Of a DNA stretch of 64,000 nt, positions 1 through 10,161 are shown in pieces. The notes below the pieces were generated by a model. The model worked only from the letters and a program-made list of their open reading frames with translations. It made no database searches and was not told the DNA's origin. How positions within the stretch are numbered: the first letter of the stretch is position 1; each line of letters begins with the position of its first letter. A program made the translations under genes and the position numbers. The stretch is from Flammeovirgaceae bacterium (GTDB lineage Bacteria > Bacteroidota > Bacteroidia > Cytophagales > Cyclobacteriaceae), in contig JAHEKQ010000001.1 of assembly GCA_024638265.1 (NCBI GenBank), positions 1 through 64,000 of the forward strand, written 5' to 3'.

Positions 1-1792
1 CTCTTTGAAGTTCGACGAACGAGATCTCTGACAATTGTGATGCATTACTTTCAAAGAGGATATCTTTCAATGTAAGAAGAGCATCCTTTTCCAGTTTCTG
101 CAATTGCAGTGCAATGGTGTTTTCCTCGTCATTTGTAAGGTCAATTGCCGTAGAGTTGAATGCATACCCCTGGTCGGAGCTGGCTTCGATCTCGTACCGG
201 TCTCCCGCGCGAAGGGATACCATTTCATTCCCTTCGACCTCAATTACTTCATTGCGGTCTTTGTTAATGATCCTGATTTTTGACCTCACCTTGGAATTAT
301 TGACCAGGTCCGTCACATTGATCATCACTTGTTTCTTTTCCGGAGAAAGATCTATATCATTATCAAAGTCCCGGTAAATCACCAACCCACGGACATCGAA
401 ATCAAAACTCTCTTCAAGGTAATATGGTGCACTTACTATTACGCTGTAGCTACCACCAATGGGAAGATCCAGTTGCAATCTTCCCTGTTCATCGGCAATG
501 GTCTTTATTATTTCAGACCCGGCTGAATTGCTAACAACCACTTCGGCTGGAACCGGATCGAAAAGATCACTGTCACTAATATTAAGATTTAACTTTATAC
601 TTCTGAATAATGAAATATCCTCATTGGTTTCATTGTACTGATTGACTTCCCGGAGATCATAGTAAGTGGCATACCCGGAGTAGCCCTCAGATTCCACCAA
701 CAGGTTATAGCTTTGGCCCACGGGTACTACGACGGAATATGACCCGTCATTAGGGTTATTATTCAAAGCCATAATTTCCTCCGACGTCAGTGCATTCGTT
801 ACGATAACTTTGGCGGGAACCCCATTGCCGGTATCCCTGTCGGTGATCTTCCCCGATATTACGTTATTCTTAAATTGTCTCAATTCAGGCGGGATCTCCA
901 CCGTATAAATATCCTTATTGTCATAAACGAAATACATCAGATCACCACTGGCACTGATACTGGGTAACTGATCGTCTTTTTCTGTATTAACATAATCCAG
1001 GGGCGTAGCAAAACCCCACTCACCCAAAATATTCTGCTTACTCTGGTACATATCAAATCCGCCTCTACCCCCCGGGCGGTTGGATGAAAATAAGAGCGTC
1101 TTTCCATCTGCCATGATCTTGGGTGCCTTTTCGCAGTCTACATTAATGGGAAAGGCCAGTTTAATGGGTTCAGACCATGAACCGTCGGGATTTTTTACGG
1201 TTTTGAATAAACTGGTACAGTATATATCCAGCTTACTTAATTCCTTATCCTGGGGACCATCCTCGTTGATCTTTACAAAATACAGTGTCTTCCCATCGGC
1301 AGAGATAGAGGGGAATGACTCATCAGATGATGTATTAACCGGGGCACCAAGGCTCTTGGGTTTCGACCACCCGCCTAATTCCCTTGTGCTTACATAGATA
1401 TCATTTGATGCTCCCATACCTATCGAGGCGAAGAAGTACAAGGTATTCCCATCAAAACTGATGGAGGGACCGCCAATCAAGTCGTTCTCACCTCCAAATG
1501 AATTAATTGAATCAATGGGTTGTGCCTTCCCCCAGGTGCCATCTGAGTTCAGTCGTGCTTCGAGCAGCTTAAATCCTCCAAGGGTATCTGTTTTGGCTTC
1601 GAATATGCTCGTTTTTCCATCAGCACTGATAGATGGAGCATAACCCAGAAGTATATCACGGTTGAGTTCTTCCACGATCTTTTTAGTATCTGTCGTGGAA
1701 CTCGTTGTATCTGAAAGTGCACTGGGAGCCTGGGACCAACCGAAGCAGGGAAGGACAACTAGAACAGCTATAGTTAGGCCACGGCAAATCAT
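1..1792 (-). CDS. PD40-repeat / OmpA-type envelope protein, 3' part missing
   Basis: The reading frame is open from an ATG at 1792 to the window edge (597 codons seen, no stop), so the C-terminus lies outside. It starts with a signal peptide (hydrophobic core, then CFGWSQ). About five WD40-like PD40 repeats follow (SISADGKT, SISFDGNTLYFF, SISADGKTLYF, MADGKTLLFSSNRPGG), then two or three carboxypeptidase-regulatory-like beta domains. The last visible residues (LKDILFESNASQL) match the beginning of an OmpA peptidoglycan-binding domain. I infer a periplasmic or outer-membrane protein tied to peptidoglycan. Its start overlaps the stop of the upstream TPR-CHAT gene by 4 nt (ATGA), so the two are probably translationally coupled. 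A related architecture occurs at 15586-17592. Confidence 0.85.
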   Translation of the reverse strand, partial: MICRGLTIAVLVVLPCFGWSQAPSALSDTTSSTTDTKKIVEELNRDILLGYAPSISADGKTSIFEAKTDTLGGFKLLEARLNSDGTWGKAQPIDSINSFGGENDLIGGPSISFDGNTLYFFASIGMGASNDIYVSTRELGGWSKPKSLGAPVNTSSDESFPSISADGKTLYFVKINEDGPQDKELSKLDIYCTSLFKTVKNPDGSWSEPIKLAFPINVDCEKAPKIMADGKTLLFSSNRPGGRGGFDMYQSKQNILGEWGFATPLDYVNTEKDDQLPSISASGDLMYFVYDNKDIYTVEIPPELRQFKNNVISGKITDRDTGNGVPAKVIVTNALTSEEIMALNNNPNDGSYSVVVPVGQSYNLLVESEGYSGYATYYDLREVNQYNETNEDISLFRSIKLNLNISDSDLFDPVPAEVVVSNSAGSEIIKTIADEQGRLQLDLPIGGSYSVIVSAPYYLEESFDFDVRGLVIYRDFDNDIDLSPEKKQVMINVTDLVNNSKVRSKIRIINKDRNEVIEVEGNEMVSLRAGDRYEIEASSDQGYAFNSTAIDLTNDEENTIALQLQKLEKDALLTLKDILFESNASQLSEISFVELQR

Positions 1793-4700
1793 TCTCCCAA
1801 TATAACAAAAGCCCCCCAATGATATGGATCGGGAAATTCTTTCTTGAGATCAAGCTGTGCCCTGGTAAAAGCCTGAATTTTGTCATCTCCTGACAACCAG
1901 TAATTGTAAAAGCGATTCATCAACATCTGGGTGGTTTCATCATTTACCTTCCAAAGGCTCATGATTACGCTCTTCGCTCCCGCTACAAGAAAAGCCCTCT
2001 GTAATCCATATACTCCTTCACCGTTTTTGATCGCACCAAGCCCTGTTTCACATGCTGACATAACCACCAATTCAGTGCGGTCGAGGTTAAGATTCATAGC
2101 TTCATAGGCTGTGAGTATACCATCCTCACCATTCCTCTCTTTTTCTCCAAAAAGGGTTTCATTGCTCCCTGAAAAAAGAAGGCCTGACCTGAATAGGGGG
2201 TTTGCTTTTTCGTTCTGAAGATGAATACCAAAGGCCTTACTTTCCTCTTCAACATCAAGGTCACTCATGAAAAAACCGTGCGTTGCAATGTGTAGTAGCC
2301 TTGGGCTCTCTATTCCCTTGAAGTTCTCCTCTGAAGCATCGTGTTCTACAAAAATCTTTGAATTCCACTGGTTTCCCTGAAGCGTCTCAGCAAGTGTTTC
2401 GATCTCTACTTTAGTGCCTGGCAAACCGGGTACACCTCCCGAAAATCCATATGCCGAAGTTCTCGTTTCAGATATTCCCAGCGACCTGTTACCGAAATCG
2501 GGATTGCCAAATACCGAAGCAGTTTTTCCCTGTCCGGCATCAGTTGGGTGTTCCTCTACAATCTCCCTTGTGTTACTAACCAGTCTAATGTCAAACTCAT
2601 CGAGCACATAGATATTGCTACGAAAATCCCAGAGAGTTGGATAGCTGATCTTATTGAAAATCCCGTCTGAGCTGATATAGACTGTATTCACGTCAGTCAA
2701 TTTTTCTTCCAGGGGTACCCAATAATTCTCAAAAGAGATCTTATCACCTATTGTGAACTTTATCGCATTGCGGTAGTAATTGAACATCCTGGATTCCAGT
2801 TGATTACCATAATTGAATATTGCCAACTCAGGAGTATCAAAACCGGGTTCCAGCAGCAGGGCAGTATAGTAGACAGAATCAGCATCAAATGTCCTTTCGA
2901 TCCGGAAAATCTCAATGGCAGCTTGTCCTTCTTGCAGGGAGGATTTGACATCTTCCCAGGAAATACCCGACTTGTCAATCTCTCTTGAAAACAGTTCGGA
3001 TTTAGCGGATATATCCTTTTCGAGGTCGTTTGCCCTCGCCGTAAGTGCCTCCAAATCAATTCCCTCCGTCTGAATCTCTTCGAGGGTCAGGTTATAATAT
3101 TTTATCAACCTCTCCTTCAGGCTCAACCACTCACCAAATGTCGATATCAGCTCATTATCCCCACTGTTCAATATTCTTTGCCTGATCTTGCTCGTACTAT
3201 TCAGTAACAGTGCCTTGGTAGATAACTGCAGGTCATAGAGCAGTTCAAGGACTTCCTTATTCCCCTTCAGAGCCTCCTCAATCGCGTAATCTTTAAAGGA
3301 ATCAAATACCGGCCTGATTTTCTCATAAAAGGCACTTTTTTCCTTCTCGCTTAAAGCCGGAAAATACTCACTGATCTGAAAAAGGTATTTTTCAATCGCT
3401 CTTTGATAATAGTCGAGCGCTTCCGGTTTCTCTAGTACCCGTTTTATTGAGGCCATACCGTATAATGAGTATGCATAGTCGGGATGGTTCTCCCCCAGAA
3501 TTCGAGACCTGATATCCGTTACCTTTTGAAAAAGTTGTTCTGCCCCTTCGTAATCTTCTTTGTCCTGTAATAAGGTAGCGAGGTTATAAAGGGTCTTCGC
3601 ATAGCTCGGGTGCTCCTCGCCATAAGTCTTTTCATCAATACTAAGTGCCTGGCGGAAAAGAGTCTCTGAATTGTCCAGCTCGCCCACTTCTTTGTAGAGG
3701 CTTGCAAGGTTATGAAGCGTTGTGGAATAGAGGGGATGATCCTCCCCTACCAGTATTCGATCTATTTCAAGAGCTTCTTCCAGTAGGGGTTTGGCTTCAG
3801 AATAATCCCCTTTTAACTGGTATAGAGTTGCCAGGTTTTCCAGTGAGTTGGCATAATTGGTAGTCTTATCACCTCCTACCGATTTATAGATATCCAATGA
3901 TTCCCTCAATAACGGTTCTGCCTGGGCAAAATTCCCGAGAGTCTGGTAGAAGAAGGCCAGACTGTTTAGGGCTTCTGCATAAAGAATATGTGTATTACCC
4001 AAAGCCTCTCTACGGATATCGAGCACCTCCCGAAATGCGGGTTCTGCCTCCTTGTACTTTCCCTGGGCGAGCATAATCCTTCCATAATTCAAAAGGGCAG
4101 CAGAATAATTCCGGTGCGTTTTTCCCGACTCACCCTCAACAATTTCCAGGGCGCTGGAAATGTATTTTTCCGCATCCCCGTATTCCCCGAGTTCCAGTAG
4201 CAGTAATGCCAGATTTTGCTGGGTATTGGCATAGGCTGAGCTTTTTGAGCCATGGGTATTTTCCACCTGATCCAGAGCCCGATCGAAAAACCGCTTTGAA
4301 AGCAAGAATTGTCCTCTTTCCTTGTAGAAACTTCCCATATTGTTCAGGACGGCCGCAAGTCCGCGTCCGGGATTAGCTTCAAAAATTGACAGAGCTTCTT
4401 TATAGGCTATTTCCGCTTCCCCGTAATTTCCCATTTGTTGATGAAGTGAAGCCAGACCATTCAGACTTTCCGCCCTGTCCAGGTTGGTTTCAGTAAGTTT
4501 TTCAAGCGATGAAGAGTAATATTGAAGTGCCTCGTCCAGCTGATTATTTATTTTGAGCACCCTTCCAAGGCCCGCTTCAGATCTCGCAATTATTCCCGGC
4601 TCCTGGCCGCTGGAGATGTTTAATTCGACTGCCTCTTTTTGCAGATTCAGTGCTTTCTCATTTTCGCCCAGGGCTTCCAGGAGTTTTACCATGTTTTCAG

Positions 4701-5748
4701 CTATAACCGCATAAGTCCGCTGATCTGCTGTTTTTGTCTTGTCCAATAAACCAAGCGCCTCCACGTAATGACGTGTCGCATCAGCATACCTCCCCTCGTT
4801 AAAGGCCAACACAGCCAGATTATTCAGCGACATTGCATCTGAACCACCCTCAGCGGAAACTCCTTCGAGAAGAGAATCCGAATAGTCATTTAAGCCTATA
4901 TCTCTCAGGCTTACAGCCCACTGGTTCAGCTGACTGCTCAAGGTGGCTGGACTTTCGGAATAAACTTCTTTCAAAGATTCCACCGCTGAATCAAAAAGAT
5001 CTTCTGCACCTTGTTTTGAACCCTGCAGTGCTGCAGTCGCAGAAATCTTTAATGACTGGGCGTAAATTTCCTCACCCGTGAGATCATTGGCTTTATAGAT
5101 GTCCACGAGTTGTGTTGCAAGGGGTTCGGCTGCCTCATAATCTCCACGGGCGCTCAACAGATTAGCATAATCAAAGCTCGCTAACAGGTAGTCATTATCG
5201 ACCTCATCTGTCTCCAACCTGTCAAAGGCATTTGCAAATAATTCGCCGGCGCGCTCATCATCGCCCGAATAATAATATGATGAGGCAAGTTTCCACTGGA
5301 CTCTCAGAAGCTCATAGTCATTCTGCTCTAGTAAATCAGCATAGACTTCATAGGACTCGCTAAAACTTTCAATGGCTTTTTCATATTGATCCGTCATCTG
5401 GTACGCCGATCCCAGGTTAAACAGCGTAGTCGCGTAGGTCTCATCACCTACTTCAGAAACTGACTTCCTGACCTGCAACTCCTTTTCACCGTACTCGATG
5501 GATTTATTATAGTCCTCGAAAATGAAATGAAGGTTGACTAATGACCTCAGGATGGCGGCATAATTTCCATTTGCCGAGCCATCGTTTACCATGTAATTTT
5601 CAAGACAGGCGTTCGCCTTTTCCATGGCGAGTGAATACTCCTCGTCTACCAGGTGCTGTTGTGATTGTTGGAAAAGTTCAGCCCATTCCTGACCCATACA
5701 GACGTTGGAGCAGGATAATATCAATATGATGAAGAAGACACGTTTCAT
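1789..5748 (-). CDS. Exported TPR-CHAT (caspase-like) protein
   Basis: A 1319-aa protein with an N-terminal signal peptide ending near CMGQ, so it should leave the cytoplasm. Residues about 25-790 are kinesin-light-chain-type tetratricopeptide repeats (recurring Y..L..LA.L....G.Y.EAE...). A helical linker (about 790-960) follows, then a C-terminal CHAT domain with the expected cysteine-peptidase dyad: His1157 in HIATHG and Cys1233 in SACETGLG. CHAT is a caspase-HetF fold, and members may be proteases or scaffolds. Export of a CHAT protein and its 4-nt overlap with a PD40/OmpA-type gene suggest an envelope role. The substrate is unknown. No CRISPR or gRAMP gene is nearby, so it is not the Craspase type. 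Confidence 0.9.
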   Translation of the reverse strand: MKRVFFIILILSCSNVCMGQEWAELFQQSQQHLVDEEYSLAMEKANACLENYMVNDGSANGNYAAILRSLVNLHFIFEDYNKSIEYGEKELQVRKSVSEVGDETYATTLFNLGSAYQMTDQYEKAIESFSESYEVYADLLEQNDYELLRVQWKLASSYYYSGDDERAGELFANAFDRLETDEVDNDYLLASFDYANLLSARGDYEAAEPLATQLVDIYKANDLTGEEIYAQSLKISATAALQGSKQGAEDLFDSAVESLKEVYSESPATLSSQLNQWAVSLRDIGLNDYSDSLLEGVSAEGGSDAMSLNNLAVLAFNEGRYADATRHYVEALGLLDKTKTADQRTYAVIAENMVKLLEALGENEKALNLQKEAVELNISSGQEPGIIARSEAGLGRVLKINNQLDEALQYYSSSLEKLTETNLDRAESLNGLASLHQQMGNYGEAEIAYKEALSIFEANPGRGLAAVLNNMGSFYKERGQFLLSKRFFDRALDQVENTHGSKSSAYANTQQNLALLLLELGEYGDAEKYISSALEIVEGESGKTHRNYSAALLNYGRIMLAQGKYKEAEPAFREVLDIRREALGNTHILYAEALNSLAFFYQTLGNFAQAEPLLRESLDIYKSVGGDKTTNYANSLENLATLYQLKGDYSEAKPLLEEALEIDRILVGEDHPLYSTTLHNLASLYKEVGELDNSETLFRQALSIDEKTYGEEHPSYAKTLYNLATLLQDKEDYEGAEQLFQKVTDIRSRILGENHPDYAYSLYGMASIKRVLEKPEALDYYQRAIEKYLFQISEYFPALSEKEKSAFYEKIRPVFDSFKDYAIEEALKGNKEVLELLYDLQLSTKALLLNSTSKIRQRILNSGDNELISTFGEWLSLKERLIKYYNLTLEEIQTEGIDLEALTARANDLEKDISAKSELFSREIDKSGISWEDVKSSLQEGQAAIEIFRIERTFDADSVYYTALLLEPGFDTPELAIFNYGNQLESRMFNYYRNAIKFTIGDKISFENYWVPLEEKLTDVNTVYISSDGIFNKISYPTLWDFRSNIYVLDEFDIRLVSNTREIVEEHPTDAGQGKTASVFGNPDFGNRSLGISETRTSAYGFSGGVPGLPGTKVEIETLAETLQGNQWNSKIFVEHDASEENFKGIESPRLLHIATHGFFMSDLDVEEESKAFGIHLQNEKANPLFRSGLLFSGSNETLFGEKERNGEDGILTAYEAMNLNLDRTELVVMSACETGLGAIKNGEGVYGLQRAFLVAGAKSVIMSLWKVNDETTQMLMNRFYNYWLSGDDKIQAFTRAQLDLKKEFPDPYHWGAFVILGE

Positions 5749-5830
5749 GGAATTAACTAATAAAGATATTATCGGAGCAAAAACAAGTCCAGTTTATTAA
5801 ATAATTATAATGTGAAGGAAAATGTAACCG

Positions 5831-7111
5831 CTATTTGATCCAATCCAAAACCTGCTCCAATTTAATCCCCCTCGATCCCTTTAACAAGATGGTGTCAAAA
5901 TCACCTCCTTTTGCGAGGAAGTATAATTTTAATTCTTCCTTATCCTTAAACCATTTATGGTCCTTCGACTCCTCAGCTGATACCCTCGTCAGCCCCCCTA
6001 CAAACCAGGATTCAATCCCTGACTTTCCGGCCAGCCGCCCCAATTCGCGATGCTCTGCTTCTTCGTCGTCCCCCAGCTCATACATATCTCCCAGGATCAT
6101 CAGTTTCCTATCACCTTTCAACTTTTCAAAACTGTCAATTGCTGCTGACATTGAGGTAGGATTGGCATTATAGGCATCCATGACAATAGTTTTACCCATC
6201 TTTTCAATGATCTCAGAGCGCATATTCTCTGATCGATAATTTGCGATCGACCTATTGGCCTCCTGGTCGGATATGCCAAATTCCCTGCCCACCGCTTTTG
6301 CCGCCGCAATATTAATAAAGTTATACTGACCTATAAGGAGTGTTTCAACATTGTCCCCTGAATCATCAGAAAAAACTATGTAGGGGTCCGCTGAGATTAA
6401 CCGCGTATTCCCGTTTCCTCCTTCCGGATATAACCTGGGCACCGGGATCCTTTTTTTCATGTTTCTCAATACGGGATCTGACATGTTCAGCCAAATAGTG
6501 CCACCGGTCTTTATCAGGAAATCAAATAATTCGCTTTTACCGCGAATGATATTCTCGAATCCCCCGAAAGTACCGATATGTGCTTTGCCGATGTTGGTGA
6601 TCAATCCGTGCGAGGGTTCGGCCATTCGGCAGAGATTGGCAATTTCACCAACGTGATTTGCACCCATTTCAATTATTGCAAATTCCGTGTCATCGGCAAT
6701 ACGCAGAAGAGAAAGTGGTACGCCTATATGATTGTTCAGATTTCCAACCGTCGCAATGGTATTGAATTTCGAGCTGAGCACTTCATATATCAACTCCTTG
6801 GTTGTGGTTTTCCCATTGGACCCGGTCAAGCCAATTACCGGACCCTTAAATTGGCGTCGATGGTAGAGGGAAAGGTCCTGTAGTGCCTCCAGTGAATTGC
6901 TCACATGTATCAGCCTGTCATCTTTAGAAGGGATAGGTTCATCTACAACGGAATAGGATGCACCCATTTCCAGCGCCTGCAATGCGAATTTATTGCCGTT
7001 GAAGGTCGGGCCTTTCAGGGCAAAAAATACATTTCCGTCCTTTATACTCCTTGAATCAGTAGATACGCCGCTGGATTCCCTGAAGAGTTTATGAAGTTCA
7101 CTGGATTGCAC
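5831..7111 (-). CDS. murF: UDP-N-acetylmuramoyl-tripeptide--D-alanyl-D-alanine ligase
   Basis: A 426-aa Mur ligase. It joins D-Ala-D-Ala to UDP-MurNAc-tripeptide with ATP, the last cytoplasmic step of the peptidoglycan precursor. The N-terminal MurF-type domain (STDSRSIKDGNVFFALKG) precedes the ATP loop GLTGSNGKTTTKE (about residues 94-106), the central motif EMGANHVGEI and the C-terminal domain (MDAYNANPTSM, LGDMYELG, LLKGSRG). Length fits the family. The start is GTG at 7111, 45 nt after the response regulator on the same strand. Here it sits outside a dcw cluster, which is common in Bacteroidota. Confidence 0.96.
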   Translation of the reverse strand: MQSSELHKLFRESSGVSTDSRSIKDGNVFFALKGPTFNGNKFALQALEMGASYSVVDEPIPSKDDRLIHVSNSLEALQDLSLYHRRQFKGPVIGLTGSNGKTTTKELIYEVLSSKFNTIATVGNLNNHIGVPLSLLRIADDTEFAIIEMGANHVGEIANLCRMAEPSHGLITNIGKAHIGTFGGFENIIRGKSELFDFLIKTGGTIWLNMSDPVLRNMKKRIPVPRLYPEGGNGNTRLISADPYIVFSDDSGDNVETLLIGQYNFINIAAAKAVGREFGISDQEANRSIANYRSENMRSEIIEKMGKTIVMDAYNANPTSMSAAIDSFEKLKGDRKLMILGDMYELGDDEEAEHRELGRLAGKSGIESWFVGGLTRVSAEESKDHKWFKDKEELKLYFLAKGGDFDTILLKGSRGIKLEQVLDWIK

Positions 7112-7156
7112 GGTTGAATTAACTTCAAAACAGGTTCAAAATCAAGGAGGAGATCG

Positions 7157-7837
7157 TCAGTGATCCTGCACCTCAAGTTTAAACCCGACTCCGTGATAAT
7201 TCGAAATGGTTATTGTTGGGTCATCTTTTAGATATTTTCTCAACTTACTTATAAAGACATCCATGCTCCTTCCCAGGAAATAGTCATCGGATCCCCACAC
7301 AGCTCTTAATATCTCTTCCCTCTTCAGCACAGTATCACGGCTACTGCAGAGCATTTCCAGTAATTGGGATTCCTTGGCAGTAAGCTTGTTGACTTCACCA
7401 TTCAGTTCAAGGCAAAGATCCGAAGGTTTAAAAAGATACTTTCCTATTTCGTAACTGTCCTTTTTAGGTGAAGGTGAGCTTCTCTTCAGGAAAACATTGA
7501 TCTTAAGTATTAGCTCCTCCATGCTGAAAGGCTTGGTGAGGTAATCATCACCTCCTTTTTTAAGACCTTCAATCCTGTCCTCCACCATCGATTTAGCTGA
7601 GAGAAAAAGTATAGGTGTCGAACGGTCTGTTCGTCGAATTGATTCTGCAACGTCAAAACCATCTCTTTCAGGAAGCATTACATCCAGGATAATCAGGTCA
7701 TAATTTCCCGAAACTCCCTCCTGATGTCCCTTCGCCCCATCAGTTACCAGTTCAACCTGAAAGTCGTTTGCCTCGAGATTATCCTTTATCACGAATCCCA
7801 ATGACTTGTCATCTTCCACCAAAAGTATCCTATTCAC
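7157..7837 (-). CDS. OmpR-family response regulator
   Basis: A 226-aa two-domain regulator. The receiver domain (1-115) has the acidic pocket E8-D9-D10, phosphoacceptor Asp52 (LIILDVMLP) and Lys102 (LTKPF). The C-terminal winged helix (about 130-223) has the OmpR/PhoB features KLTAKESQLLEML and RSMDVFISKLRKYL. It starts with GTG at 7837 and overlaps the stop of the kinase gene by 8 nt (GTGAATAA), so the pair is co-translated. It very probably receives phosphate from that kinase. No target site could be assigned. The next gene downstream is murF, so a cell-envelope signal is possible but unproven. Confidence 0.95.
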   Translation of the reverse strand: MNRILLVEDDKSLGFVIKDNLEANDFQVELVTDGAKGHQEGVSGNYDLIILDVMLPERDGFDVAESIRRTDRSTPILFLSAKSMVEDRIEGLKKGGDDYLTKPFSMEELILKINVFLKRSSPSPKKDSYEIGKYLFKPSDLCLELNGEVNKLTAKESQLLEMLCSSRDTVLKREEILRAVWGSDDYFLGRSMDVFISKLRKYLKDDPTITISNYHGVGFKLEVQDH

Positions 7838-9089
7838 GGGAAGGGAGTTTAATGATTATTTTGGTGCCTTTACCCTCTTCACTCTCGATATTCAGAACAC
7901 CTCCATGGGCTTCCACGATTAATTCCACATAGCTCAATCCAAGACCAAAACCCCTGGTGTTGTGGATGTTACCCGTCGGCACGCGGTAAAACTTCTGAAA
8001 TACCTTCTTGATCTCATTTTGGGGGATTCCAATACCCCGATCCATCACTTCAATTCTTACCCCATTGGGTTCGTTTCCAAGTAATACTGACACCTCGGGT
8101 TCATTACCGGAGTATTTTACAGCATTATCCAGCAGGTTGTAAAACAGGTTGGAAATATGCAATCGGTCAGCTCGTATTGCTATGTTCTCATCACAATTAA
8201 TATCAATATTTACCTTTTTTTCAGTACCGTTGACAATACCACTGACCACCTCTTTCACCAGCGGACATAAGGCGATATCCTCTTTTTTCAAGTGGATCCT
8301 CGTCTCATCCATCGTGGCCAATTGGAGAACACGCTCGACCTGGTTCTTTAAACGATTATTCTCATTGTCTATGATGGTGGCGTAGCTCAATAGACGTTCC
8401 GGCTGGTACACAATCCCCGGGTCCTTAAGCACATCAGCGGATACAGCTATTGTGGAAATAGGGGTCTTGAACTCATGGGTCATGGTATTGATAAAATCTT
8501 TCTGCACTTCAGAAAGCCTCTTTTGTCGTAGTATTACGATCATTGAATAGACAAAGAAGGCAATGACTACCAGGAGGATCGCCGAAGAAAATATCCAGAC
8601 ATCCATTTTGTTCAGAAGGGCCCGCTCCCTGTTGGGGAAGTTGACCCCGAAATAATAGGGTTGATTTTTCCATTTTGGCAACTCGCCTGAAGGTAAACTC
8701 TCTTCATTGTTGAATGTGACATAGTTGCCATATACCATTTTATCATCTGTGCAGTCATAGATTCCATATTCAAAATCCACCAATACATCACGTTTCTCAA
8801 ATTCTTCACGTAATAAATACTCAAGCAGGTTGGCATCAATTTCATTATTGATCATGACAGCATAGTAATTAGCTGAGATTTGTTTTATGGGATTGCTGGA
8901 CGGAATGGCCGCCTGGTTAAGTTCAAAAAAACGATTGGCTACCTGGTGCAGTGCGGAAGTAACATCACGGTTGAACTGGTCTTTTTCTGCATTGAAAGCC
9001 TGTCTGAACCAGTAGATTTGGATAATACCAATCCCAACAATGGCAATCGCTGCCAATATGATCACTACCCGAAAAGTACTGCGCTTCAC
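7830..9089 (-). CDS. Membrane sensor histidine kinase
   Basis: A 419-aa kinase. Two membrane segments (about 7-27 and 163-187) flank a periplasmic sensor region of roughly 135 residues with no domain I recognise. The HisKA domain carries the phosphoacceptor His205 (MTHEFKTP). The ATPase domain shows the N box (NLFYNLLDNAVKYSG), G1 (DRGIGIP), F box (FQKFYRVP) and G2 (GFGLGLSY). There is no HAMP domain, as is typical for this Bacteroidota kinase class. The start is GTG at 9089. It overlaps its cognate regulator by 8 nt. Signal unknown. Confidence 0.94.
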   Translation of the reverse strand: MKRSTFRVVIILAAIAIVGIGIIQIYWFRQAFNAEKDQFNRDVTSALHQVANRFFELNQAAIPSSNPIKQISANYYAVMINNEIDANLLEYLLREEFEKRDVLVDFEYGIYDCTDDKMVYGNYVTFNNEESLPSGELPKWKNQPYYFGVNFPNRERALLNKMDVWIFSSAILLVVIAFFVYSMIVILRQKRLSEVQKDFINTMTHEFKTPISTIAVSADVLKDPGIVYQPERLLSYATIIDNENNRLKNQVERVLQLATMDETRIHLKKEDIALCPLVKEVVSGIVNGTEKKVNIDINCDENIAIRADRLHISNLFYNLLDNAVKYSGNEPEVSVLLGNEPNGVRIEVMDRGIGIPQNEIKKVFQKFYRVPTGNIHNTRGFGLGLSYVELIVEAHGGVLNIESEEGKGTKIIIKLPSRE

Positions 9090-9164
9090 TGATTAAAATT
9101 AGTAAGAAAAAGATATAACCTTCCCGGATTTAACAGGTCATTAACATCTGACAAGGAGTGATAA

Positions 9165-10145
9165 TCAGCTTTCCCGGTCGATCAGAGCTTCCGTAAATCC
9201 CCGCAGAATCGCTTTTCGGTTAAGGGGAGTGTTCACTTTCTTCAGGTGAAAAAAGGCCTGGTCAAAGTAGTCGTTCATCTTCTCTTCAGTTAGTTCCCTT
9301 ATCCCATACTTCTGATAAAGTTCCGTGACCCTTTTGACCCTCTCTTCAGGGTTTATTTTTGAATCCTCCGAGTAGAGTGATTCAAGTTCTTTTTTGTCTT
9401 TTCCCTTGGCCAGTTGAAGGGCCCTGATCGTCAGAAAAGTTTTTTTCCTCGCAATGATATCACCCCCTACTTGTTTTCCAAACTTTTCGTCATCGGCAAA
9501 AACATCCAGCAGATCGTCTTTGAGCTGGAAGCCGAGTCCTGCACATTCACCCATTTTTCTAAGGTGGTCAATATCTTCCTCGCCGGCATTGGCCAACATG
9601 GCACCCAGTTCCAGTGCCAGGCCCAAAAGAACAGCAGTTTTGAGCCGTATCATTTCAAGATACTCTTCCTCGGTCACATCCTTCCTGGTCTCAAAGTTCA
9701 TGTCAAACTGCTGGCCTTCGCACACCTCTGCGGCAGTCTGATTGAATCTTTTTACGATTTCCACAGCATTATCAGGTCGGTTATGAAGCAGGAAGTCATA
9801 TGCTCTTACCAGCATCACATCCCCGGAGAGAATAGCCACGTTGTCATTCCACTTCTCATGGACGGTTTGTTGGCCCCTGCGCAAGGGGGCATTATCCATG
9901 ATATCATCATGGACCAGTGTGAAGTTGTGAAATAATTCTATTGACAGTGCCTCTTCCAATACTTCAGCAGCATCCTCTTCATAAAGTTGATATGACAAAA
10001 GTGTGAGCAGTGGGCGCAAGCGTTTTCCGCCCAGGTCCATTATATATCGGATCGGTTCATAAAGTTCTACTGGTGAATCGCCATAGGATTGTTCCTCCAG
10101 TTTGCTGTCGATAAGATTCTTGAGTGATTGTGGATTGCGGATCAT
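9165..10145 (-). CDS. Polyprenyl diphosphate synthase (trans type)
   Basis: A 326-aa isoprenyl synthase that condenses isopentenyl diphosphate onto an allylic primer. The first Asp-rich motif is D80-D84 (HDDIMDNAPLRRG) and the second is D210-D214 (DDLLD). GGKRLRP (39-45) contributes to diphosphate binding. The FARM lacks the two-residue insertion of typical bacterial FPP synthases. The fifth residue before it is Phe75, a bulky position that in known enzymes shortens the product, so a C15-C20 product is plausible; a longer quinone side chain cannot be excluded. It is first in the minus-strand run towards the window start, 75 nt ahead of the kinase gene. Confidence 0.93.
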   Translation of the reverse strand: MIRNPQSLKNLIDSKLEEQSYGDSPVELYEPIRYIMDLGGKRLRPLLTLLSYQLYEEDAAEVLEEALSIELFHNFTLVHDDIMDNAPLRRGQQTVHEKWNDNVAILSGDVMLVRAYDFLLHNRPDNAVEIVKRFNQTAAEVCEGQQFDMNFETRKDVTEEEYLEMIRLKTAVLLGLALELGAMLANAGEEDIDHLRKMGECAGLGFQLKDDLLDVFADDEKFGKQVGGDIIARKKTFLTIRALQLAKGKDKKELESLYSEDSKINPEERVKRVTELYQKYGIRELTEEKMNDYFDQAFFHLKKVNTPLNRKAILRGFTEALIDRES

Positions 10146-10161
10146 ACTCTAATGGAAATTT

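Noticed and set aside
1789-5748. TPR-CHAT as a type III-E CRISPR (Craspase) protease
   Set aside because: It has a signal peptide and no gRAMP or CRISPR locus in the window.
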